Assembly (NCBI GenBank): GCA_002389295.1
Contig: DGOE01000037.1
Coordinates: 280 to 8,740, forward strand
Length of the DNA stretch: 8,461 bases
Direction: 5' to 3'
From: Flavobacteriales bacterium UBA4474
GTDB lineage: Bacteria > Bacteroidota > Bacteroidia > Flavobacteriales_D > Sanyastnellaceae
Part shown: positions 7,068-8,461 of the stretch, piece by piece
Numbering within the stretch: the first letter of the stretch is position 1
How the letters are laid out: each line of letters begins with the position of its first letter
Position numbers and translations under genes: made by a program
Notes under the pieces: generated by a model
What the model was told of the DNA's origin: nothing
The model's input: the letters and a program-made list of their open reading frames with translations, nothing else
The model's database searches: none

Positions 7068-8461
7068 TCAGTTCGGACAAAGCGTTCCGAAATAGCTGAG
7101 CATCTCCAGCACATCTGATGCCGTTACAAAGCCGTTTCCGTCCAAATCAGTGTCGCCGCAATCGCTGTCACAGCCATATGCAGCAAGAACCTCCAGTACG
7201 TCGGATGCACTGCGTATGCCGTCACCGTTGAAGTCACCAGGGCAGAAATCCTCATCATTGCAAATGCCATCATTGTCCGCGTCACCGTCGATGATCACTC
7301 CATCCACGCACGTGTCACAAGGGCTGGTGATGAACGTGCACGATCCATCGTCCTCAGTCGCTGCTTCGTCATAGTTGCAGGCAGTGGGGTCATCACAACC
7401 CAGCACTTCGATCTCGTCACACACACCGTCGAGATCAGCGTCGTTCAAACAATCACCATTGCAATCGAGATAGGTTTCATCTGGATAGGTGCAGGAGCCG
7501 TCATCCGTGGCGGCTATGCCGTCGTAATTACAGGCGTTGGGGTCTGTACAGCCGGCTTCCTCTTCATCACAAATGCCGTCATTATCAGCGTCATTGAGGC
7601 ATTCATTCAGGCAGTTCACATAGTCCTTTCCATAGAGCGTGCTCGGATAGGTGCAGCTGCCGTCATCAAAAACAGCACCGTCATTGTAGTTGCATGCATT
7701 CTCATTTTTACAAGCTCCACAAGTCGTGTATTCACATGAGCCATCATCTGTGTTCGCTTCTGAGCCACTGAAATTGCAAGCGCCTTCGTCCGTGCAACCT
7801 TCAACAATTGCAACACAACTTCCACTCACATTAATGTAGCCTGCAAGACAATCGCCATTGCAATCAGCATTCGATGCGGCGAAGGTGCACAACGAATTGT
7901 CCGCATCTGTTGTTTCAGTGGAGTCATAATTACAGGCTGTTTCGTCCTTACATCCTACAATTTCCTCTTCGTCACACACACCATCCTCGTCCGTGTCAGC
8001 ATTACAGTTTCCTTCACAATCAACGTATTCTACTCCATAAATATCAAGAGGATATTGGCACGTCTGTGCGTCCGGAATCGTAGCCTCAGGATTGTAATTG
8101 CATGCGTCAGAAACGGTACATCCAGAGCAACTCGTGTACTCACAACCGCTGTTAGTCGTAGCGGTACAGTCGAAGTTACAAGCCGCAGACAATTGACATC
8201 CGACGGATTCGTTGTCATCATAGACACCATTCCCATTGGAATCAGCTACAGCGCCCCCTGCATCCGTTAATTCAGATTGAACGTATACCGTGATCTCATT
8301 CCACATTCGGCGATTACCACAGTTGTTCAACACTTCGATTGCGAAAGTGTAATAGCCTTCAATAGTCGCGTCAAAACCTGTTCCATCAGGATTCAAATTT
8401 GCAATTTCAGTTGAACCCATGTTCGTGTTAATACCGAACGAAGAAAAATCACTTGCTTGGG
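7068..8461 (-). CDS. Large secreted Cys-rich repeat protein with dockerin-like C-terminus (partial, N-terminus outside window)
   Basis: The reading frame is open to the window edge: 13 codons (QASDFSSFGINTN) precede the first visible ATG at 8420, so that ATG is internal and the true start lies outside. Numbering from that Met, residues 1-50 look like the last strands of a beta-sandwich or PKD-like domain (GYYTFAIEVLNNCG, WNEITVYV). An acidic DSNGNGVYDDNE segment follows at 60-71. Seven Cys-rich units start at 74, 100, 156, 208, 236, 290 and 341. Residues 393-450 form the Cys-framed double EF-hand found in the two downstream proteins. The family suggests an extracellular, calcium-stabilised protein. 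Its main domains, and hence its role, cannot be judged. Several stretches have lower GC than the downstream genes (lines from about 38% to 50% by hand count). A strong terminator follows the stop. Confidence 0.88.
   Translation of the reverse strand, partial: QASDFSSFGINTNMGSTEIANLNPDGTGFDATIEGYYTFAIEVLNNCGNRRMWNEITVYVQSELTDAGGAVADSNGNGVYDDNESVGCQLSAACNFDCTATTNSGCEYTSCSGCTVSDACNYNPEATIPDAQTCQYPLDIYGVEYVDCEGNCNADTDEDGVCDEEEIVGCKDETACNYDSTETTDADNSLCTFAASNADCNGDCLAGYINVSGSCVAIVEGCTDEGACNFSGSEANTDDGSCEYTTCGACKNENACNYNDGAVFDDGSCTYPSTLYGKDYVNCLNECLNDADNDGICDEEEAGCTDPNACNYDGIAATDDGSCTYPDETYLDCNGDCLNDADLDGVCDEIEVLGCDDPTACNYDEAATEDDGSCTFITSPCDTCVDGVIIDGDADNDGICNDEDFCPGDFNGDGIRSASDVLEVLAAYGCDSDCGDTDLDGNGFVTASDVLEMLSYFGTLCPN
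7071..7244 (-). other. Cys-framed double EF-hand (dockerin-like) terminal module of the partial upstream protein
   Basis: With the Met at 8420 as residue 1, the loops are DFNGDGIRSASD (396-407) and DLDGNGFVTASD (425-436), each followed by a hydrophobic helix. Cysteines are at 393, 417, 421 and 448. Their spacing is identical to the module in the beta-helix protein. Confidence 0.85.
7245..8201 (-). repeat. Array of seven Cys-rich units with interspersed TSP3-like calcium segments
   Basis: With the Met at 8420 as residue 1, units start at 74, 100, 156, 208, 236, 290 and 341, with lengths of 26, 56, 52, 28, 54, 54 minus 3, and 52 residues. Long units carry acidic segments such as NADTDEDGVCDEEE, CLNDADNDGICDEEE and CLNDADLDGVCDEIE. 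The unit at 156 replaces this with CLAGYINVSGSC, and the unit at 236 has Ala in place of the first Gly. These are the same building blocks as in the beta-helix protein downstream. Confidence 0.9.

Noticed and set aside
8418..8420. ATG at 8420 as the start of the upstream Cys-rich protein
   Set aside because: The frame stays open through 13 further codons to the window edge and the residues continue a beta-strand domain. No signal peptide follows this Met, so it is internal.

Overview
The window looks like a piece of a Bacteroidota genome, probably a marine or freshwater member of the Flavobacteriales side of the phylum. Three things suggest this: very large secreted proteins with Cys-rich GCTxxxACNYD-type repeats, an Asp-box propeller of a kind common in Bacteroidota exoproteins, and a TAnnTTTG-type promoter element with no Shine-Dalgarno sequences at the starts. 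The GC content is high for that group: single lines counted by hand ran from about 38% to 65%. The lineage is inferred, not proven.

All four genes lie on the minus strand, so transcription runs from high to low coordinates. First comes the 3' part of a large secreted Cys-rich repeat protein (7068 to beyond 8461; its N-terminus is outside the window). A strong intrinsic terminator follows at 7019-7043. Next is a short promoter region with a TATATTTG box inside a perfect dyad, and then a complete 981-residue secreted protein (3979-6924) with two beta-helix domains followed by ten Cys-rich repeat units. After a 97-base gap comes a complete 1080-residue secreted protein (639-3881) with an Asp-box beta-propeller, a beta-sandwich-like region and one Cys-rich unit. 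Last, 9 bases beyond that stop and in the same frame, is the 5' part of an S4-domain RNA pseudouridine synthase (1-629), cut by the window edge.

The three secreted proteins have different N-terminal architectures but end in the same module: two EF-hand-like (dockerin-like) calcium loops framed by four cysteines at nearly invariant spacing. None ends in a recognisable type IX secretion C-terminal domain. The simplest reading is a cluster of calcium-stabilised cell-surface or matrix proteins sharing a terminal sorting, anchoring or docking module. No cohesin-like partner or secretion gene is visible here, so this function is inferred.

The gaps between genes are short (9, 97 and 143 bases). I saw no RNA genes, mobile elements or CRISPR arrays. 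No stretch over 300 bases lacks a gene.
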